Below are positions 43,057 to 53,280 of a stretch of DNA of 64,000 bases, in pieces. Source of the DNA: Paenibacillus swuensis (GTDB taxonomy: Bacteria > Bacillota > Bacilli > Paenibacillales > DY6); contig NZ_CP011388.1 in the NCBI RefSeq assembly GCF_001644605.1, forward strand, positions 1,783,001-1,847,000, written 5' to 3'. Under the pieces are notes generated by a model. That model saw only the letters and a list, made by a program, of their open reading frames with translations. It was not told the DNA's origin and ran no database searches. Made by a program: the position numbers and the translations under genes. The stretch's first letter is position 1. Every line of letters starts with the position of its first letter.

Positions 43057-43861
43057 ACACGCTTTGCTCCGCGGCCGGTTCACGCTCCGCGGCGGCAAGA
43101 CCGTGCTGACCGAGCGCTTTCATCAAGCGCCGCTGAAGATTTCCAAGACGTTCGAGCTCTCCCCCGGAGGAGAGCTCTTGGTCTATATGATGGATGCGTC
43201 ACCGGGCATTCTCGACGGGGACCGCTACGAAATTCAGATGCACTTGGGCGAAGGCACGCAAGTATACCTGACGAACCAGTCCTATACGAAGGTGCACCCG
43301 ACGCCCAAGGAATCGTCTGCAATGGTGCAGACGTTCACGCTAGAACGAGGATCCATGCTTGAATACTTTCCTGAGCCGCTCATCCCCTATGCGGACAGCA
43401 AGTTCCGCTCCGATACCGTCTTTCACCTAAGCGAGGATGCGGTCGTGATGTACGGGGATATTGTGACCCCCGGCCGTATCCATCACGGGGAACAATTTCT
43501 TTATGAGCGCCTGGACAGTCATATGGAAGCTTACCGCGACGGGAAGTTAATCGCTTGGGATCATTTTCATCTGAAACCGCGAGACCACCGATTCCGCACC
43601 CTGGGCGCGTTGGAGCATTACACGCACGCAGGGGCGCTATGGATCTTCGCTCCTGGCGTTAATGAGGAAATCCTTCGTGAGCTTAGAGCCCATTTCCCCG
43701 CGGAAGGTTTGTTGATCGGCGCAAGCTTAACCGCTGAACAAGGTTTGCTAGTCCGCATGCTGGGCACACAAGTATGGAAGCTTCAGGAGACCATGCAAAC
43801 GCTCGCAGGGCTTTGCCGAAAGCTGCTGCTCGATAAAGAACCTCACCGAATAAGAAGATAA
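43022..43861 (+). CDS. ureD: Urease accessory protein UreD/UreH
   Basis: A 279-residue scaffold for UreF and Ure[34 protein letters not shown] is the core UreD signature, split here between residues 58 and 92. The ATG lies 35 bases inside ureG, in another frame, so translation is coupled. It ends the urease operon. Confidence 0.93.
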   Translation: MSIKQPPTSTGRHALLRGRFTLRGGKTVLTERFHQAPLKISKTFELSPGGELLVYMMDASPGILDGDRYEIQMHLGEGTQVYLTNQSYTKVHPTPKESSAMVQTFTLERGSMLEYFPEPLIPYADSKFRSDTVFHLSEDAVVMYGDIVTPGRIHHGEQFLYERLDSHMEAYRDGKLIAWDHFHLKPRDHRFRTLGALEHYTHAGALWIFAPGVNEEILRELRAHFPAEGLLIGASLTAEQGLLVRMLGTQVWKLQETMQTLAGLCRKLLLDKEPHRIRR

Positions 43862-43876
43862 ATGTATTTGTTGCAG

Positions 43877-43902
43877 CCGGGACGATTGCCGTTCCGGTTT
43901 TT
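43877..43902 (+). terminator. Terminator of the urease operon
   Basis: CCGGGACG pairs with CGTTCCGG, followed by five T. Confidence 0.7.
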
Positions 43903-43984
43903 CATTTTGCACAGTCAGAAAAAGGAAATCTCCCGAAGAATGTCGAATAGGTTGGTCTTAAGACCTTAAAGGGAGGTTACAACT

Positions 43985-45094
43985 ATGATGAAAGACCTAT
44001 TTACCAACTTCTCCATCCTCATTTCCCTGATGTTTCTCAGCTCTCAGTTATTTCACTGGAAACCTGTAGAAAAACTCTCATCCCTGCACAAAAAAATCAT
44101 TGCGGGCGTTATGGCCGGCGTGCTTGGGAATGTGCTCATGCAGAATACGATTCAAATTCAGGAAGGTGTATTCGTGGACATGCGAATCATACCGATTGCT
44201 ATTATAGCGTTACACGGCGGGATCGTATCCGGATTTATCGGCTGCTTCCTGATTTCCCTTGGCAGGCTGGCGCTCTTCGATATGAATTCGGCTGCCGTCA
44301 TCGCCGTGATACACATCTTTCTTCTTATGCTCATCGGAACCCGTCTGGCTAAACTGCGCGCGCATGATTGGCTTAAGTTTTTTTATCTCATGCTGACTTG
44401 GGCCGTAACCGGATTTATCTCACTTAGTCTGGCTACACAGAATGTACCTAAAGTATTGAGCTTTTTCGGGCCCTATGTTGCGGCGGTGGCAGGCAGCGCG
44501 TTTATGTCCTATTACCTGGTAAGATTTTTGTATCAATCGCACATGGCCATCGAGCGTTTCCGCGAGCATGCTACCCGGGATTTTCTCACGGGGCTCAACA
44601 ATGTGCGGATGTTCGACGACATGTTTAACAGCTCCATTAACTGGGCTGAACGCAGAGGCGAGAAGCTTTCATTATTATTGCTCGACATCGATTATTTCAA
44701 AAAAATCAACGATAATTTCGGTCATATTACCGGGGATGAAGTTCTGCACCAGCTGGGACATTTGTTACCGGGCGTCGCCCGCCCTTTTGACACGATTTCC
44801 AGAAACGGCGGCGAGGAATTCACAGTGCTGTTGCCTGATTGTCCTCACGTACAAGCCATTGAAGTGGGGGAACGCATTCGCAAAGCGGTAGAAAACCATA
44901 TCTTCAAAATCGAGCTCACCGGAGAACAGATTCATGTGACGGTGTCGGTTGGCGTATCGACCTACAAAGATACGGTGTTTCAGCCGGAGATGGTGTATAA
45001 GGAAGCGGATGAGGCATTGTATTTGGCCAAAAAAAGCGGACGCAACCGAGTATGTTCTCTGCGCTATCACGGTTTGAGTCCCAATACAATATGA
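43985..45094 (+). CDS. Membrane diguanylate cyclase (5TM-type sensor plus GGDEF)
   Basis: It makes cyclic di-GMP. Six or so membrane helices (about 5-180) resemble the 5TMR-LYT sensor region. The GGDEF domain starts at TRDFLTGLNN (about 197). The signature is GGEEF (275-279), which is active in the family, and the inhibitory-site motif RPFD (266-269) lies five residues earlier, so product inhibition is likely. GGGAGG precedes the ATG. It is monocistronic. Confidence 0.93.
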   Translation: MMKDLFTNFSILISLMFLSSQLFHWKPVEKLSSLHKKIIAGVMAGVLGNVLMQNTIQIQEGVFVDMRIIPIAIIALHGGIVSGFIGCFLISLGRLALFDMNSAAVIAVIHIFLLMLIGTRLAKLRAHDWLKFFYLMLTWAVTGFISLSLATQNVPKVLSFFGPYVAAVAGSAFMSYYLVRFLYQSHMAIERFREHATRDFLTGLNNVRMFDDMFNSSINWAERRGEKLSLLLLDIDYFKKINDNFGHITGDEVLHQLGHLLPGVARPFDTISRNGGEEFTVLLPDCPHVQAIEVGERIRKAVENHIFKIELTGEQIHVTVSVGVSTYKDTVFQPEMVYKEADEALYLAKKSGRNRVCSLRYHGLSPNTI

Positions 45095-45122
45095 AGAAAG
45101 GACGCCGACGGCGTCCTTTCTT
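45094..45122. terminator. Bidirectional terminator
   Basis: AAAGGACGCCG pairs perfectly with CGGCGTCCTTT, with T-rich sequence on each strand; it separates the convergent GGDEF and DeoR genes. Confidence 0.85.
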
Positions 45123-45158
45123 TGTATTGCATTGAAGTATGAGTTTTCCTTGTATATC

Positions 45159-45944
45159 TTAATCCGCTGCAATCCATTCCAGGTCATGCTTGTTCATCAG
45201 ATCCGCCCATTCCCGGGGAACCGGTTGTTCGCAAATAATTCTGTCGATTTCGTTCAGATCCGCAATTTTGTACAGGGTGCTGTTGCCAATCTTGGAACTG
45301 TCCGTAAGCACAATGCTTTCCTTGCTGTTCTGCATAAATTTTCGTGCCAGCATCGCGCGATCGGCGTCATAGCTCGTAATTCCCTGAACCGGCAGCATCC
45401 CGTCAATGGAAATAAACGCTTTGTTTACATAGAAGTTCTGCATGATTTGCTCTGCGATCGAGCCGGAAATCCGGTAATGCCTGGAATCCACTCGGCCGCC
45501 AACGAAGAAGATATCTCCCGCGAAAATCTCCTTGTTCTGATAATCGATTAACAGATTTAAGCCGGGAATGGAGTTGGTGATGATCGTCAGATTTTTTTTG
45601 TAAATGAGATAGGGAATCATCTGCAGCGAGGTCGATCCGTCGTCAATAACGATGACATCATGATCCTGAACCAACCCGGCGGCCACCCGGCCAATCCGCT
45701 TCTTCTCATCGGCGCGAAGCACTTCACGCTTCAGATGGGGCAGTTCTTCGCGCTCCAGTGTCATCTTCACGGCACCGCCATAAACCCGCTTCAATCGATT
45801 CTCTTCTTCCAGTTCTTCCAAATATCGACGGATCGTCTCCGAAGAAACTTGCAACCGGTCCACCAGATCATTCGTCCGCACTTTGCCTGCGTTGTTGATG
45901 AGGTCGAGTATAATGCCTTTTCTTTCTTCCCCCACTAGTGACAT
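45159..45944 (-). CDS. DeoR/GlpR family transcriptional regulator
   Basis: A 261-residue regulator with an N-terminal winged helix-turn-helix (KVRTNDLVDRLQVSSETIRRYLEELEEE) and the DeoR sensor domain (about 75-245) with IDDGSTSLQMIPYL and DGMLPVQGITSYDADRA. It is the last gene of the leftward phosphonate set, 33 bases after the saccharopine-dehydrogenase-like gene. It may sense a phosphonate intermediate, by inference. Such proteins usually bind phosphorylated sugars. Confidence 0.9.
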   Translation of the reverse strand: MSLVGEERKGIILDLINNAGKVRTNDLVDRLQVSSETIRRYLEELEEENRLKRVYGGAVKMTLEREELPHLKREVLRADEKKRIGRVAAGLVQDHDVIVIDDGSTSLQMIPYLIYKKNLTIITNSIPGLNLLIDYQNKEIFAGDIFFVGGRVDSRHYRISGSIAEQIMQNFYVNKAFISIDGMLPVQGITSYDADRAMLARKFMQNSKESIVLTDSSKIGNSTLYKIADLNEIDRIICEQPVPREWADLMNKHDLEWIAAD

Positions 45945-45977
45945 CGGGAGCCGCCCCCTTTAATGTATGCGAATAAG

Positions 45978-47159
45978 TTAGGTGTAAGACAATTGGCCTA
46001 TTTCTTTCATTTCCTCATGAACGAAGATATTCCTTTTTTTCAGCGCGTCAAAAATCACCTGCGGATCCTCAAAAGCTTCCTCCGGCGTAACCACGCCCGT
46101 CTGACGCACAAGCCCCTTGGCTATGAGTTCCGCGGCAATCGCCATCGGAATGCCCACATTGCGGGTATAAGCGCGAAGCTTCTCCCAGCCTTCCACCGAA
46201 CCGTCCGATGGCGGATGGGTATGGGTTAAGATATTTTGCACCCGTTTGCCGTCTTTGGTTCCCGTTACTTCAATATGCAAGGCGTATCCGTACAATTCCG
46301 TTTCCTTACCTTCCTTGGAATTGTAAAGATATTGCGAGATGCAATCCATAATGCCTGCTTCGGCGCCATTGATCCGGATGGAATCATTGCGCAGGAAACC
46401 GTAGTCGTATAACGCCTTCACCAGCGCCATATTCTGCGGCGGCCAAGTTCCGCGCACTTCAATCAGTTTCACATTCTTGGAGGCAAGCGCTTTGGCAAGC
46501 GTCTTCGTCTCCGCATGAGGGATAATGTATTGTGTCGCGGTTCCGTAAGGCTGCGGTAAGGCAATCTCCCGAGGCCGGGCAAAAGGCGGCACTTGGATGA
46601 ACTCGCCGTTCTCATACACGACGCGGCCCGGAAGCGCCGGATCATATTCATAAGTAGTTGTTTCGGTTATGGACTTCGAAAAAGCGATTGGACGGTAAGA
46701 ACCGTGACTCACGCGCACTTCATCCACTTCATCCAACTGATTCGCCGCATGCATCGCCATCATCTGCGTTAATCCTGGCGTCATGCCGAATCCCGGCAGG
46801 CAGGTGCGTCCGTTGCGCAGGAACGTATCGTGCGAAGCATCCTCTTCACCAAACCCGTTCAGGTTAATGCCGTGACATCCGGCTTCCGCAATGGCGGCAG
46901 TCGACAGACCGTTTAGCGTAATTGTCGTTCCGTCCATCACAATGTCATACCCGCGCATCCGGGCCACAGTGTCCTCATGGTTCCTCACATTCACTTGAAC
47001 GAAATCCACCCGCGGATCATCCAGCCATGCAACCACTTTGTGCCCTTCTTCTTCGTTAAAATCGCCGATTGTGATCTGTTTGAAATCGGAATGCTGCACG
47101 AGATCCAGTACCGCTTCTCTGCAAATGTTGCCTGCGCCGCCTAAACAAAATATTTTCAT
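45978..47159 (-). CDS. Saccharopine dehydrogenase-like oxidoreductase in a phosphonate cluster
   Basis: A 393-residue protein with an N-terminal Rossmann fold (MKIFCLGGAGNICREAVLDL) and the substrate domain of the saccharopine dehydrogenase superfamily (about 125-390), including GFGMTPGLTQMMAMHAANQLDEVDEV. AGGAGG precedes the ATG used. True lysine-pathway enzymes would not be expected here. Its place right after phnW suggests it oxidises or reduces an N-substituted amino acid or phosphonate, which is a guess. A homospermidine-synthase-like or opine-like reaction is possible. Confidence 0.8.
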   Translation of the reverse strand: MKIFCLGGAGNICREAVLDLVQHSDFKQITIGDFNEEEGHKVVAWLDDPRVDFVQVNVRNHEDTVARMRGYDIVMDGTTITLNGLSTAAIAEAGCHGINLNGFGEEDASHDTFLRNGRTCLPGFGMTPGLTQMMAMHAANQLDEVDEVRVSHGSYRPIAFSKSITETTTYEYDPALPGRVVYENGEFIQVPPFARPREIALPQPYGTATQYIIPHAETKTLAKALASKNVKLIEVRGTWPPQNMALVKALYDYGFLRNDSIRINGAEAGIMDCISQYLYNSKEGKETELYGYALHIEVTGTKDGKRVQNILTHTHPPSDGSVEGWEKLRAYTRNVGIPMAIAAELIAKGLVRQTGVVTPEEAFEDPQVIFDALKKRNIFVHEEMKEIGQLSYT

Positions 47160-47232
47160 GAGATTATTGCCTCCTAGGATGGGAATCGAAAGTTGAAGCA
47201 CTGAGCCTGAGGGATACACAGGCCTTTATCGC

Positions 47233-48453
47233 CTACCAGAATAGCTGTTCTTCCATGACTTGCAATAATGTACAAATATCTTGTCTGTACACTTCGCCAA
47301 TGTTGCCGATCCGGAATGTATCCGCTGTGCTGATCTTCCCCGGATAGATGACAAACCCGGCAGATTTCAGACGCGCGTAGAGTTGTTCGAAGGAAAAGCG
47401 CTCCGACGCGGGATAATGAAACGCCGTAATGAACGGCGATTGCGATTGCTTCGGGAGGAGCGCGCAGAAGCCGAGCTGCTGCATCCCCTGGGTCAGCAGC
47501 TGCTGGTTCTGACTGTAGCGATGATGGCGGGCGGCCGGGCCGCCTTCGAGCTCGAGTTCCCGGAGCGCCTGGTCGAAGGCGCGCACGACATGGGTCGGGG
47601 AGGTGAAGCGCCACTTGCCCCCGCCCGCTTCCATCGTCGCCCATTGATCGTACAGATCCAGGGAAAGGGAACGGGCTTGGCCATCGCAGCGCTCCAGCTC
47701 CCCGGTTCGGGCGATGACGAAGCCGAAGCCGGGCACGCCCTGGATGCACTTGTTGGCGCTGCTGATCAGGTAATCGATCCCCAGCGCATGCACGTCCAGC
47801 GGGATGCCGCCGAAGGAGCTCATCGCGTCGACGATGAGCACTTTGCCGCGCTGCTTGACCGCTGCGGCAGTTTCGGCAACCGGGTTCAGCATCCCGGTTG
47901 TGGTTTCGCAGTGCACGACGGCGACATGGGTAATGTCGGGCTCGTCCCGCAGTCGCTGCTCCACCGCTTGCGGCGAAACGGGCGATGTTTCGCCGAAATC
48001 CAGCACAGAGAGCGCGATGCCGTACACGCGCGCGATCTGTGCGATGCGGTTCCCGTAAGCGCCGTTGGTCAGCACCAGCAACTTGCCGTCCCGCGGGACG
48101 GCCGTGCCGATGACCGACTCGACGCTGAAGGTGCCGCTGCCTTGCATGAGCACCGCCGTATACCCCTCCGGGGTATCGGTGGCGAGTCGCACAAGGCGCG
48201 CGCGGATGCTCTGCACGAGGCCGTTGTAGTCGCTGTCCCACGTGCACCAGTCCCGAAGCATCGCTTCCTTGACGGTGCTTGATGTGGTCAGCGGTCCCGG
48301 GGTGAGCAACAGGTAAGGTCGGGGCGGAGTTACATTAGCGTCAAGGATGCTAGCCTCATCGGCGATCTCCGAATGATCGGTGAGATCCGGAATACTGCGC
48401 CTTAAGGCAGACTTGTGCATATCATTTGTTTCAATTCCAGTTCTGTCCGTCAT
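47233..48453 (-). CDS. phnW: 2-Aminoethylphosphonate-pyruvate transaminase
   Basis: A PLP enzyme that converts 2-aminoethylphosphonate and pyruvate to phosphonoacetaldehyde and alanine. [11 protein letters not shown] marks the start of the catalytic fold, and the PLP lysine is Lys235 in [14 protein letters not shown]. The protein is 406 residues because about 42 extra residues precede the fold; AGGAG and the ATGA overlap with phnX support this start. The extension is polar with no targeting signal. Confidence 0.92.
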   Translation of the reverse strand: MTDRTGIETNDMHKSALRRSIPDLTDHSEIADEASILDANVTPPRPYLLLTPGPLTTSSTVKEAMLRDWCTWDSDYNGLVQSIRARLVRLATDTPEGYTAVLMQGSGTFSVESVIGTAVPRDGKLLVLTNGAYGNRIAQIARVYGIALSVLDFGETSPVSPQAVEQRLRDEPDITHVAVVHCETTTGMLNPVAETAAAVKQRGKVLIVDAMSSFGGIPLDVHALGIDYLISSANKCIQGVPGFGFVIARTGELERCDGQARSLSLDLYDQWATMEAGGGKWRFTSPTHVVRAFDQALRELELEGGPAARHHRYSQNQQLLTQGMQQLGFCALLPKQSQSPFITAFHYPASERFSFEQLYARLKSAGFVIYPGKISTADTFRIGNIGEVYRQDICTLLQVMEEQLFW

Positions 48454-49247
48454 GGCCGTTCTCCTCTCACCAGGCGATCGTTAATCTGACGGATGACAAG
48501 ATCCAACTCCCCAATCTCTTCAATTACGTAATGGGCTCCTGCCGAGATCAAACGCTCTTTGGCGGCAGCTTTGCGCCTAGCTAACTCGTCGGAACCACAT
48601 GCCGATACCTCTGCTTCCGTCATGCCGAGCTCGCTGCTTCCAAGAATAACACCGACGGTCCAACACCCGGCATTCACGCCTTCTTCCATGTCGCTGACCG
48701 TATCCCCCGCTTTCACGATGGCTGCCATCGGATAGACGCCAAGCAACTCGGCGTTACGATAAATCATCCATGGATATGGCCTGCCCGCCGCCGCCTCATT
48801 CGGTGTAACCAGTGCATCAGGCGCGTACCCTTGCGCTTTCGCCGCTGGAGCTACGATATCCATCATCGCCCGGGTGTAACCTGTTGTGGAGCCGATGGAA
48901 ATGCCTTGTTCGCGTAACCGCGCGGCGAGTTCCTGCGCTCCGGGAATCGGTGTGGCATAATCTTTGAGAATCCCGAAAAGCATCGGCTCAAAATCCGCAT
49001 AAATCGCGTCGATATCCTCTTCGGAAGGCAATCGGCCATACTTCTGCTCCCACAGCGCCGCAATGCGTTCCATCCGGCACATCGCCTGAATATGATCCCG
49101 CTTCAACATGCCCATGGGCTGTCTTGCTTCCTCCACTGTCACTTCAACGCCTCTGCGGGCGAACACGTCAACAAATACATTCAATGGTGCGAAACAGCCG
49201 TAATCGACCATCGTGCCCGCCCAATCCAGCATAACGGCTTTAATCAT
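48450..49247 (-). CDS. phnX: Phosphonoacetaldehyde hydrolase (phosphonatase)
   Basis: A HAD-superfamily enzyme that cleaves the C-P bond of phosphonoacetaldehyde to acetaldehyde and phosphate. The nucleophile is Asp8 in [13 protein letters not shown], the Schiff-base lysine is Lys49 in MGMLKRDHI, and [13 protein letters not shown] holds the metal acids. The 265-residue length is normal. The stop overlaps phnW by 4 bases. Confidence 0.95.
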   Translation of the reverse strand: MIKAVMLDWAGTMVDYGCFAPLNVFVDVFARRGVEVTVEEARQPMGMLKRDHIQAMCRMERIAALWEQKYGRLPSEEDIDAIYADFEPMLFGILKDYATPIPGAQELAARLREQGISIGSTTGYTRAMMDIVAPAAKAQGYAPDALVTPNEAAAGRPYPWMIYRNAELLGVYPMAAIVKAGDTVSDMEEGVNAGCWTVGVILGSSELGMTEAEVSACGSDELARRKAAAKERLISAGAHYVIEEIGELDLVIRQINDRLVRGERP

Positions 49248-49265
49248 CTTATATCTCTCCCAACC

Positions 49266-50963
49266 CTAGTCTTCTCGTGATTGCCAAGCTTGTGTTCTTT
49301 TCTTCAGTTGATAGGTCGCTCCCTCATACAGCAAGCGTACCAAGATGTTCGCCATAACAATTAGTACGGACATGGCTGCTGCCGGAGCCACATCCCCCGC
49401 ATCATCCATATTGACGACCGAGACGGAAGCTAATTTCAGGTCTGCCCCGTACAGGAACATGACAGCGGAGACGGTAACCATGGAGTTAATGAAGAAGTAC
49501 ATCGCCATTTCCAGCACGGCTGGCAAACACATCGGAATCGTGACACGCAGTAAAGTTCGGTACATGGGTACACCCATAGAATCGGATACCATCTCGAACT
49601 CCCGATCCAGCTTCTTCAAGGCGCCGGTTGCTGTAATAAAGGCCACAGAATAGAAGTGGGCCAGATTCGCCAGCACGAGAATCCAGATCGTTCCGTACAT
49701 GCCGTGCAACGGATTATTCCCGTTGTTAAAAAAGAAAATATATGAAAGTCCGATCACCATACCCGGCAGCGCCAGAGGCAGAATGGAGAGGAAATATCCG
49801 GTCTGCCGAAGCATGGGAAATGCTTTGGTTTTCTCAATAAGATAGGCCCCCAGGAACGTAACCACAGTTCCGATGACCGCTGTCCAGGCCGACATCTTCA
49901 AGCTCGTCCAGAATGGTTTTAGACCCTCTCCCGCCACTTTACTGAAGTCGTAATGCTGGAGAGAGAAGGAAAGATTATACGGCCAGATCTTAATAACGGA
50001 CGCGGCAAATACCGTAAGGATGAGCATGGCAACAGCTGTGGAAATCAGCAGACAATATGCAAGGAACAGTCCATCCCTTATGCGGTTCGGTTCAATTCGA
50101 TAAGGCACCGCTCTCGCGCTGATGGAGTTGTTCTGCTTGCGTGTCACGATGCGATCCACCACAAACGCCAGTACCGCGGGGATAATGAGGATCATGCCGA
50201 CCGTTGCGCCCATACCCATATTTTGCTGGCCAATAACTTGTTTGTAGATATCGGTTGCTAGTACATTATAAGATCCGCCCACGACTTTCGGAGCGCCGAA
50301 ATCGGTGAAGGCCAGAGTGAAACAGACGAAAACGGAAGAGATGATCCCGTATTTCACATCGGGAATCGTTACGGTCAGGAACGTCCTCCACTTGCTTGCT
50401 CCCATCGTCTTCGCCGCTTCATACAGATTGTAGTCCGCAAAGGCGAGCGATACGGCCATAATTAAATAAGCCTGAGGGAACGTATACAACACTTCTGACA
50501 AAATAATGCCGACCGGACCATACAGTTCAATGTCCCAATGAAGCGGAATCGCCCCGAAAAAACCTGTCGTAATGAGACCTTGATTGCCGAACAGATAGGT
50601 TAGTCCAATCCCGTGCATCATGGTCGGCGCGAACAACGGCAGCAAGGCAACGGTCTTGAACACCATTTTGCCCCGAATGTTCGTACGCGTCAGCGCGTAG
50701 GCGAACCCGAAAGCTAAAGTGACCGCAATCATCGATGAGATAACCGAAATGTATAGCGTATTTTGTAATGATTGCAGTAATGCGGGCGTGGAGAAATAGT
50801 GTACAAAGTTGTTTAAACCCACGTAATTTCCCTTACTATCCGTAAACGCTTTGCTGAACAGGGAGAACAACGGGAACAGAATGGCGATGCATAAGCCTGC
50901 CATCATGAGCAGGATTGCGACCTGCGAGCCATTGAACCTTCTATAGGAATTCGCCGCTTTCAT
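49266..50963 (-). CDS. 2-Aminoethylphosphonate ABC transporter permease, two-domain
   Basis: A 565-residue permease with two fused BPD_transp_1 halves and about 12 membrane helices, so one gene supplies both halves of the pore. EAA-like loops are YEAAKTMGASKWRTFLTVTIPD and FEMVSDSMGVPMYRTLLRVTIPMC, the latter in the second half. This fused type is the usual partner of phosphonate-type PhnS and PhnT genes. It overlaps the ATPase gene by 4 bases. Confidence 0.9.
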   Translation of the reverse strand: MKAANSYRRFNGSQVAILLMMAGLCIAILFPLFSLFSKAFTDSKGNYVGLNNFVHYFSTPALLQSLQNTLYISVISSMIAVTLAFGFAYALTRTNIRGKMVFKTVALLPLFAPTMMHGIGLTYLFGNQGLITTGFFGAIPLHWDIELYGPVGIILSEVLYTFPQAYLIMAVSLAFADYNLYEAAKTMGASKWRTFLTVTIPDVKYGIISSVFVCFTLAFTDFGAPKVVGGSYNVLATDIYKQVIGQQNMGMGATVGMILIIPAVLAFVVDRIVTRKQNNSISARAVPYRIEPNRIRDGLFLAYCLLISTAVAMLILTVFAASVIKIWPYNLSFSLQHYDFSKVAGEGLKPFWTSLKMSAWTAVIGTVVTFLGAYLIEKTKAFPMLRQTGYFLSILPLALPGMVIGLSYIFFFNNGNNPLHGMYGTIWILVLANLAHFYSVAFITATGALKKLDREFEMVSDSMGVPMYRTLLRVTIPMCLPAVLEMAMYFFINSMVTVSAVMFLYGADLKLASVSVVNMDDAGDVAPAAAMSVLIVMANILVRLLYEGATYQLKKRTQAWQSRED

Positions 50964-52027
50964 ACGACCACCTCAGTCTGAATCTGAGGGATCGGCCCGA
51001 ACCGAATGATATGCTCTTGAGGCAGCCGGAAGTAAACGCGGCGGTTACGTTCAAGCCCAAGTTGTTTAATGGTTGTGGTGTTCACATCCGTGATGATGCC
51101 GTTGTCTGCGTAAAAACCCTCTGTAGTCAGCGGCCTTAAGGTGATCCGATAGAATGCGCCGCGAAATTCCATGTTCTCAATGAAAGCTTCCTGACTTCCC
51201 TGCTCCGGCTTCAAATGAATGCGGATATGCTCAGGGCGAATGGCCATACTGTCCGATGATTGTAAAACTCCTGCCCGCGGCGCTTGGCCTCGATGCTCTT
51301 CAATAAAATTAACCGCGCCGATGAAATCGGCGACAAACCGGCTGTTCGGCCGTTCATACACTTCCTCGGGTGTACCGATTTGAATCACTTGCGCGTTATT
51401 CATGACGACAATGGTGTCCGCCATGGTCAATGCTTCCTCTTGATCGTGCGTCACCATAATGGTTGTCATGCCCAGTTGCTCGTGCAGCCGGCGAATTTCC
51501 TGACGCAGCTTCTGCCTCACCTTGGCGTCAAGCGCCGAAAGAGGTTCGTCGAGCAACAGAAAGTCAGGGGACAACGCTACCGCTCTGGCTAAAGCCACAC
51601 GTTGTTGCTGTCCGCCGGACAACTGGGAAGGATACTTCTGCATCGCGGACTCGAGGTCAACCATGGCAAGCACTTCCTTGACTTTGTCTTGAATCTGACC
51701 CTTGGACATCTTCTTCTCTTTCAGACCGTAGGCGACGTTCTGTGCAACCGTTAAATTCGGAAACAAGGCGTACGATTGAAACATCATGCCCGCGTTCCGT
51801 TTAGCGGGAGGCAAGGACGTAATGTCCTTGCCTGCTACCGTAACGCGCCCGCCTTCCGGCACTTCCAATCCGGCTATAATTCGGAGCAAAGTCGTTTTGC
51901 CGCAACCGCTCGGGCCCAGCAAGCATACGAACTCATTCTTCGGGATCTCGATGTGTATAGGCTCCAGGGCTGTGAACGATCCGAATGACTTGCGGATACC
52001 TTCGATGGATAAATAGGTATGAGGCAT
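50960..52027 (-). CDS. phnT: 2-Aminoethylphosphonate ABC transporter ATP-binding protein
   Basis: A 355-residue ATPase with Walker A GPSGCGKTT, signature LSGGQQQR, Walker B FLLLDEPLSALDAK, the switch His in IMVTHDQEEA and a C-terminal TOBE domain. The ATG chosen (MPHTYLSIEG) follows AAGGAGG; the earlier in-frame ATG overlaps that site. The order importer-phnX-phnW identifies the substrate as 2-aminoethylphosphonate. Confidence 0.9.
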   Translation of the reverse strand: MPHTYLSIEGIRKSFGSFTALEPIHIEIPKNEFVCLLGPSGCGKTTLLRIIAGLEVPEGGRVTVAGKDITSLPPAKRNAGMMFQSYALFPNLTVAQNVAYGLKEKKMSKGQIQDKVKEVLAMVDLESAMQKYPSQLSGGQQQRVALARAVALSPDFLLLDEPLSALDAKVRQKLRQEIRRLHEQLGMTTIMVTHDQEEALTMADTIVVMNNAQVIQIGTPEEVYERPNSRFVADFIGAVNFIEEHRGQAPRAGVLQSSDSMAIRPEHIRIHLKPEQGSQEAFIENMEFRGAFYRITLRPLTTEGFYADNGIITDVNTTTIKQLGLERNRRVYFRLPQEHIIRFGPIPQIQTEVVV

Positions 52028-52062
52028 AGAGCAATGTTCCTCCTTCAACATCGGGCTAATGG

Positions 52063-53157
52063 TTATTCTTTAGGCTCGCTTTTCGCGTCGTATCGCTTCG
52101 TCCATTCCGCGAGTGTAGCTTCACGTGTTTCAGCGGCTTTGTTCAGATCGTTCTTGATCAATTGGCTGACCGGGTCCGCCGTGTACCCTTCTGGGATGGC
52201 TGCGGACTCATTTTTGATTGAAATGATGGCGTAGTTTTCGTTATATTTCTTCATAGGCTCTGCGGAAATGGCCCAATCCAGGAACGCTTTGGCTTCAGGC
52301 TTGATATTCTCTTTCTTCATCAACGCATTCGCCTCTACGTCCCATCCGGAACCTTCTGTCGGGAACACAACCTCCAGCGGAGCGCCCTTCTGTTTCTCTT
52401 GAATGGAACGATATCCGAAGGAAATGCCGATTGGATATTCACCGGTGCCCGCAAGTTTAGCCGGCTTGGATCCGGAATGCGTGTAGCTTGCCATGTTCTC
52501 GTTCAGCTTGTCCATGTACTTCCAGGCTTCTTCTTCACCCATCAACTGCAACAATCCTGATACGGTCAGAAAACCGGTTCCGGAGGAAGCGGGGTTCGGC
52601 ATCACGATCATGCCTTTGTATTCCGGTTTAATCAGGTCTGCATATGATTTAGGAACCGCGACGCCCTTCTTCTCAAGTTCAACTGTATTTACAGCGAAGG
52701 CGGTCTCCCACGCATCGATTCCGACCCAGTGTGCAGGCTCTTTGTTATCTTTAAATTCAGGCAGTACTTTCTCTACACCTTTGGGAGAGTAACCTTCCAA
52801 CATGCCGTTCTGGTCGAGTACAAGTAAACTTGTTGCGGCCGTGCCCCAAACTACGTCGGCTACCGGGTTATCTTTCTCTGCCAATAGCTTCGCTGTGATA
52901 ATGCCAGTGGAGTCACGAACAATGTTCACTTTTACATCCGGGTAGGCCGTCTTATAAGATTCCAGGTAAGCTTGAATCTGATCATCTTCCAGTGCGGTGT
53001 AGACCGTAATCTCCTTGTTCTCGGCAACCGCTGTTTCAGTCGCAGGCTTAGCCCCGTTCGATTCCTTTGTTGCGTTTGTGTTGTTGCCGTTACCGCAAGC
53101 AGCCAACATTGAAATGATCCCCACCATCATTACTGCAGTACTCAACCACTTCTTCAT
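52063..53157 (-). CDS. phnS: 2-Aminoethylphosphonate ABC transporter substrate-binding lipoprotein
   Basis: A 364-residue lipoprotein: [21 protein letters not shown], then a Asn/Ala/Lys-rich linker and a Fe(III)/phosphonate-type binding fold with [20 protein letters not shown] and [24 protein letters not shown] precedes the ATG. It starts the importer-phnX-phnW transcript behind a PhoP-type promoter. Confidence 0.9.
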   Translation of the reverse strand: MKKWLSTAVMMVGIISMLAACGNGNNTNATKESNGAKPATETAVAENKEITVYTALEDDQIQAYLESYKTAYPDVKVNIVRDSTGIITAKLLAEKDNPVADVVWGTAATSLLVLDQNGMLEGYSPKGVEKVLPEFKDNKEPAHWVGIDAWETAFAVNTVELEKKGVAVPKSYADLIKPEYKGMIVMPNPASSGTGFLTVSGLLQLMGEEEAWKYMDKLNENMASYTHSGSKPAKLAGTGEYPIGISFGYRSIQEKQKGAPLEVVFPTEGSGWDVEANALMKKENIKPEAKAFLDWAISAEPMKKYNENYAIISIKNESAAIPEGYTADPVSQLIKNDLNKAAETREATLAEWTKRYDAKSEPKE

Positions 53158-53217
53158 GATTTCTCTTCTCCTCCAATGGTTTACCACGAATTTGCGCCCT
53201 CTTTCGAAGACAATTTC

Positions 53218-53271
53218 AGTATAAATAGGTTTTGTTAAAACAATATCAATTACATGTAAAGAAATTGTTTT
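53218..53271 (-). promoter_or_regulatory. PhoP-box promoter of the phosphonate importer operon
   Basis: Minus strand: AAAACA, TTTACA, TTGATA, TTAACA start exactly 11 bases apart (N5 spacers), then nine bases, then the -10 TATACT. No -35 is seen. This matches Bacillus Pho-regulon promoters, where PhoP binds TT(A/T/C)ACA repeats ending near -22. The start is near 53211, 54 bases before the ATG. Confidence 0.7.
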
Positions 53272-53280
53272 TATTTGTTT

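Noticed and set aside
47174-48282. Long frames on both strands over phnW
   Set aside because: The region is GC-rich; only the phnW frame has recognised motifs and a coupled start.
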